From positions 1 to 9,410 of the forward strand of contig DPKX01000057.1 of NCBI GenBank assembly GCA_003542295.1: a stretch of 9,410 nt of DNA, given 5' to 3'. Both the position numbers and the translations under genes were made by a program. The stretch is from Candidatus Atribacter hydrocarboniphilus (lineage in GTDB: Bacteria > Atribacterota > Atribacteria > Atribacterales > Atribacteraceae). Shown one piece after another: positions 6,509 through 9,410 of this stretch (positions within the stretch are counted from its first letter, which is position 1; each line of letters starts with the position of its first letter). A model generated the notes under the pieces. It worked only from the letters and a program-made list of their open reading frames with translations, searched no databases and was not told where the DNA came from.

Positions 6509-7333
6509 ATGACTACTGTTGTCGTGAATCGTTCATCAAAAGAAAGCACGCTATCCCGCTCAGTATTAGAAAAAATTGTCAACAATGTTTGTACAGTAGA
6601 GAATCGAGAAATTCCCGGAAAGTTGAGTATCGCCTTTATAAGTCTTGATGAAATACGAGCACTGAAAAAGGAATTTTTTCATCAGAATATCGATACCGAT
6701 GTCATATCTTTTTTTTATGGAACGGAAGAACCCGATGAAGTATGGGGAGAGATTATTATTTGTCCGGAAAAGGCAAGAGAATATGCTCATACCTATGGGA
6801 CTAAATATGAAAATGAACAAAAGCTTCTCCTCATACACGGTCTTTTACATTTATTAGGTTACGATGACAGTGACGCGGATAAAAAACGAATCATGGAAAC
6901 CAGACAAAATAATATACTTGAACAATTTCTTATTACTGAAAAACGTGAGCAGTTAGTAACATCAGCCCAAAAAGCACAACATTATGCCTATGCTCCTTAT
7001 TCGCTCTTTCCAGTCGGTGCGGCTTTGGAAACCTGTGATGGTAAAGTGATTCAGGGAGGAAACATCGAAAACGCTTCTCTGGGGTTGTCGGTTTGTGCCG
7101 AAAGGGTCGCTCTTTTTAAAGCAGTTTCTATGGGGCATGCTACCTTCACTCGATTGGCAGTCATTTCATCCGGCCAAGATTATTGTCTTCCTTGTGGTGC
7201 CTGTCGGCAAGTTTTGTATGAGTTTGCGCCTCATCTTGAAATCTTAGCTGCCCGACAGGAGGGAGATTATCAGGTTTACGCTTTAGATGAACTCCTCCCC
7301 AATCCTTTTCAGTTCAATCCTGGAAAAGGTTGA
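6509..7333 (+). CDS. Fused YbeY rRNA-maturation nuclease and cytidine deaminase
   Basis: One uninterrupted frame of 274 residues with two enzyme domains. Residues 1 to about 141 are YbeY, the metal-dependent RNase needed for 16S rRNA 3'-end maturation: TDVISFFYG (63-71), WGEIIICPEKA, and the metal site H110-GLL-H114-LLGYD-D120. YbeY normally has His at the third ligand position; here it is Asp. Residues about 142-274 are a homotetramer-type cytidine deaminase, which converts cytidine to uridine: YAPYSLFPVGAAL, substrate loop NIENAS (N185, E187), catalytic C196-A-E198 and PCGAC with C229 and C232 binding zinc. Each half is close to full length with almost no linker, and no ATG, GTG or TTG start was seen at the domain junction. 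ATG 6509 has AAAAGGAG six bases upstream. Neighbouring genomes commonly have ybeY, dgkA, cdd, era; dgkA is missing here. era follows 6 nt later. Confidence 0.93.
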   Translation: MTTVVVNRSSKESTLSRSVLEKIVNNVCTVENREIPGKLSIAFISLDEIRALKKEFFHQNIDTDVISFFYGTEEPDEVWGEIIICPEKAREYAHTYGTKYENEQKLLLIHGLLHLLGYDDSDADKKRIMETRQNNILEQFLITEKREQLVTSAQKAQHYAYAPYSLFPVGAALETCDGKVIQGGNIENASLGLSVCAERVALFKAVSMGHATFTRLAVISSGQDYCLPCGACRQVLYEFAPHLEILAARQEGDYQVYALDELLPNPFQFNPGKG

Positions 7334-7339
7334 TAAGCC

Positions 7340-8236
7340 ATGGAAGATCGGGCTAGCTTTCGTTCAGGTTTTGTAACCATTTGGGGTAGACCAAATGTCG
7401 GGAAATCCACCCTCCTCAACAGCATTTTAAAATATAAAATTACCATTGTCAGTGATAAGCCTCAAACCACGCGAAAAAATATAAAAGGAATTTTAAATCA
7501 CTCCGATTGTCAAATTGTTTTTATCGATACCCCTGGGCTTCATGTCCCGGTTGACCCTCTTGGCAAATTCCTTTCCAATCAATGGAAAAGTTCGCTTCTC
7601 GATGCCGATTGTCTACTCTATTTAACCACCCCTGGTGTTTCGGTCGATACTGACGAAATCTATCTAAAAGAGATCCGAGATTATCCCCATCCGGTCCTAT
7701 TAGTCGTGAATAAAATTGATTTATTTAAAAAGGGAACAATTCAAAGAACCATTCATGAATTTTCTCAACTTTTTTCTTTTCACGATATTCTTGAGGTTTC
7801 AGCTTTGACAGGTGTCGGACTGGAACAATTAATCCAAAAAATCCGCGACCTTCTTCCCATCAGTCCACCCTATTTTGATGAGGAACAAATATCTGATGTC
7901 TATGAAAGAGATATTGTTGGGGAAATGATTCGTGAAAAAGTTTGGCATCATATTCATCAAGAAGTTCCTTATGGGGTGGAAGTACGGGTTGAAGAATTTA
8001 AAGAGAAGGAGAATTTGGTCTCTATACGGGCTATAATTTATGTTGAAAAGGATTCCCACCGTAAAATTATAATCGGAGGGAAGGGAAGCATGATTAAAAG
8101 AATTGGTTCAGATGCCAGAAAAGACTTGGAGGAATTTTTTGGGGAAAAAGTGTTTTTGGATCTATGGGTTAAAACTCAGCTGAATTGGAGAAAAAAACCC
8201 GCTGTCCTAAGAAGATGGGGTTATACAATCCGATGA
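7340..8236 (+). CDS. era: GTPase Era
   Basis: Ras-like GTPase with a C-terminal KH domain that binds the 3' end of 16S rRNA and helps 30S assembly. It is 298 residues, the usual length. GTPase motifs: G1 GRPNVGKST (16-24), G2 region KPQTTRKNIKG (40-50), G3 DTPG (63-66), G4 NKID (124-127), G5 SAL (154-156). The KH domain carries GGKGSMIKRIG at 246-256 and the family ending VKTQLNWRKKPAVLRRWGY. ATG 7340 lies 6 nt after the ybeY-cdd stop, with an AAGG stretch about 10 nt upstream. The stop TGA overlaps the recO start (ATGATGA at 8233-8239). Placement next to ybeY fits, since both act on the 16S rRNA 3' end. Confidence 0.97.
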   Translation: MEDRASFRSGFVTIWGRPNVGKSTLLNSILKYKITIVSDKPQTTRKNIKGILNHSDCQIVFIDTPGLHVPVDPLGKFLSNQWKSSLLDADCLLYLTTPGVSVDTDEIYLKEIRDYPHPVLLVVNKIDLFKKGTIQRTIHEFSQLFSFHDILEVSALTGVGLEQLIQKIRDLLPISPPYFDEEQISDVYERDIVGEMIREKVWHHIHQEVPYGVEVRVEEFKEKENLVSIRAIIYVEKDSHRKIIIGGKGSMIKRIGSDARKDLEEFFGEKVFLDLWVKTQLNWRKKPAVLRRWGYTIR

Positions 8237-9000
8237 TGAAAACTGGTCGTTACTGGAAAGATCAGGGAATTGTTTTAAAAAGTATAAATTTTGGTGAATT
8301 AGATAGAATTGTCACCCTCTTTACTCGAAAAAAGGGGAAGATTAACGTTATTGCCAAAGGAGCTAGGAAGGTTGGAAACCGATTTGGTCCGGCTCTTGAT
8401 TGCCCGGCAATTTCGAATTTTATGTTTTATGATGGTCGAGGAATGCCGGTTCTTTCTCAAGCGGAAATTGTGGATTGTTATCGAGAAATCGGCAAGAAAA
8501 CCAATCAGTGGGTTTTTGCCAATTATCTTTTATTTGCAATTGATCGTTGTTATGAACCGGAAGAGTCCGACGAAAGGATTTTTGAAACCGTTCTTTTTTA
8601 TCTTGATTTATCTACGAAGTGTGAGAACTTTTATATTTTAGCCTTAAAATTTCGTATCGACTTAATTCGTTTTTTGGGTTTTTTGCCTCGGATACGATCT
8701 TGTGCGGTTTGTGGGAAGCCTTTTAAAAAAATTCCTCAAGGATGGAGTGTTGCATCAGGTGGAATGATTTGTGAAAAATGTTTCTCTTCGATAGCCGATA
8801 TTCATTATTTACCTCCGGATATGATGACTCTCTTGGCGAAGTTAATGACTTTTTCCTGTGCCTCGTGTTTATCGATTCAACTGAGAGAAAACCAGTTTGC
8901 CTATCTTGATCGACTGGTATCTGAGTATCTCACTTATCATGTTGGAAAGAAGATTACCGAATGGAAAATATTTCTCGAGCGTTTTCAAGAAGCAAGTTGA
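8233..9000 (+). CDS. recO: DNA repair protein RecO
   Basis: Recombination mediator of the RecFOR pathway, which loads RecA on single-stranded DNA coated with SSB. It is 255 residues, the usual length. The N-terminal OB-fold domain holds KDQGIVLKSINFGELDRIVTLFTRKKGKINVIAKGARK. A helical domain follows, with a four-cysteine zinc site: CAVC (C157, C160) and CEKC (C180, C183). ATG 8233 overlaps the era stop as ATGA. ATG 8236 follows immediately in the same frame and is equally possible, and ATG 8215 would add six residues. RecO family members begin close to this MKT..KDQGIVLK motif, so 8233 or 8236 is preferred. The stop codon lies within the -35 hexamer of the next promoter. Confidence 0.94.
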   Translation: MMKTGRYWKDQGIVLKSINFGELDRIVTLFTRKKGKINVIAKGARKVGNRFGPALDCPAISNFMFYDGRGMPVLSQAEIVDCYREIGKKTNQWVFANYLLFAIDRCYEPEESDERIFETVLFYLDLSTKCENFYILALKFRIDLIRFLGFLPRIRSCAVCGKPFKKIPQGWSVASGGMICEKCFSSIADIHYLPPDMMTLLAKLMTFSCASCLSIQLRENQFAYLDRLVSEYLTYHVGKKITEWKIFLERFQEAS

Positions 9001-9025
9001 CACCCATAATGGCAACTGATATATT
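8997..9025 (+). promoter_or_regulatory. Near-consensus sigma-A promoter for glyQ, overlapping the recO stop
   Basis: TTGACA (8997-9002, perfect) and TATATT (9020-9025, five of six) are separated by exactly 17 bp. The recO stop TGA (8998-9000) lies inside the -35 hexamer. Transcription should begin near 9032, giving a leader of about 30 nt before the proposed glyQ start. With so short a leader there is no room for the glycine T-box seen upstream of glyQS in many Firmicutes. Confidence 0.75.
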
Positions 9026-9048
9026 AATTCCTTGGTGTGTTTTGGGGT

Positions 9049-9055
9049 AGGTGAT
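9049..9055 (+). promoter_or_regulatory. Ribosome-binding site that locates the glyQ start
   Basis: AGGTGAT matches the 3' part of the ideal Shine-Dalgarno sequence (GGAGGTGAT). It ends 6 nt before the in-frame ATA codon at 9062, exactly where homologous GlyQ proteins begin. It lies downstream of the alternative TTG 9032 and GTG 9035 starts, so it cannot serve them. Confidence 0.65.
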
Positions 9056-9061
9056 GATACC

Positions 9062-9410
9062 ATATACTTTCAAGATATAATTTTAACCCTCAGTCAATTT
9101 TGGAAAAAAAACGGCTGCATTATACAACAACCATATGATATTGAAGTTGGTGCCGGAACCATGAACCCGGCAACCTTTCTCAGGGTGATTGGACCAGAAC
9201 CCTGGGGTGTGGCTTATTGCGAGCCTTCACGACGGCCAGCCGATGGACGTTATGGAGAAAATCCTAACCGTCTTTACCAGCACTATCAATATCAGGTGAT
9301 TATCAAGCCATCACCATCCGATATCCAGGATATTTATCTCAACAGCTTATATGAGTTAGGCATTAATCCTGCTGAACACGATATCCGCTTTGTTGAGGAT
9401 AACTGGGAAT
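9062..9410 (+). CDS. glyQ: Glycyl-tRNA synthetase alpha subunit, N-terminal part (runs off window)
   Basis: Catalytic alpha subunit of the alpha2-beta2 class II synthetase that charges tRNA-Gly. The 116 visible codons encode [66 protein letters not shown] and [10 protein letters not shown], an unmistakable GlyQ. The gene continues past the right edge and glyS probably follows. No ATG starts this frame at the family's usual point. The codon before YFQDI is ATA 9062, where homologues have ATG, with a good ribosome-binding site 6 nt upstream. Other in-frame starts are TTG 9032 and GTG 9035, adding ten or nine residues (VCFGVGDDT...) that do not look like the family, lack a ribosome-binding site and lie at the predicted transcript start. 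An in-frame stop at 9017-9019 rules out anything longer. Identity is certain; the start is not. Confidence 0.93.
   Translation, partial: MYFQDIILTLSQFWKKNGCIIQQPYDIEVGAGTMNPATFLRVIGPEPWGVAYCEPSRRPADGRYGENPNRLYQHYQYQVIIKPSPSDIQDIYLNSLYELGINPAEHDIRFVEDNWE

Noticed and set aside
8309..8641. A 110-codon open frame inside recO in another frame
   Set aside because: It wholly overlaps the clearly conserved recO coding sequence and its translation shows no family features.

Overview
The window is an AT-rich stretch (by eye about 40% G+C or less) of bacterial housekeeping chromosome. Its gene order is the one known from low-GC Gram-positive bacteria and some deep-branching relatives: rpsU, yqeY, phoH, pgpH (yqfF), ybeY, cdd, era, recO, glyQ. 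The Asp23/Gls24-family gene, the 7TM-HD phosphohydrolase PgpH and a separate glycyl-tRNA synthetase alpha gene fit Firmicutes or a lineage with Firmicutes-like gene order. Atribacterota is my best guess, from overall feel rather than any diagnostic gene. No yqfC/yqfD sporulation pair precedes phoH, which suggests a non-sporulating lineage. No mobile element, CRISPR array, rRNA or tRNA was seen.

Layout. 1-1002 is the C-terminal part of leuS (leucyl-tRNA synthetase). After a 170-bp AT-rich gap comes comEA (1173-1760), a membrane-anchored DNA-binding competence protein. Converging on it is the only minus-strand gene, an Asp23/Gls24 (YloU-like) envelope-associated protein (2223-1807). The divergent gap 2224-2524 holds an inverted repeat next to the minus-strand gene and a textbook sigma-A promoter (TTGACA, 17 bp, TATAAT) for the next operon. 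That operon is rpsU (ribosomal protein S21), yqeY, phoH and pgpH, with ATGA overlap, a 9-nt gap and a 47-nt overlap at the three junctions. It joins ribosome and RNA functions to a membrane phosphohydrolase of the c-di-AMP-degrading type.

A 279-bp noncoding gap (6230-6508) follows, unusually rich in short perfect inverted repeats. Then comes ybeY-cdd, a single reading frame fusing the rRNA-processing nuclease YbeY to cytidine deaminase. It is tightly followed by era (GTPase for 16S rRNA and 30S assembly) and recO (recombination mediator). dgkA, which commonly lies between ybeY and cdd, is absent. A second near-consensus promoter overlaps the recO stop codon and should drive glyQ, which runs off the right edge.

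There is no sign of a wholly new system. The points most worth checking are the YbeY-Cdd fusion with Asp in place of the usual third zinc-ligand His, the apparent AUA start codon of glyQ (supported by promoter and ribosome-binding-site position), and the repeat-rich leader before ybeY-cdd.
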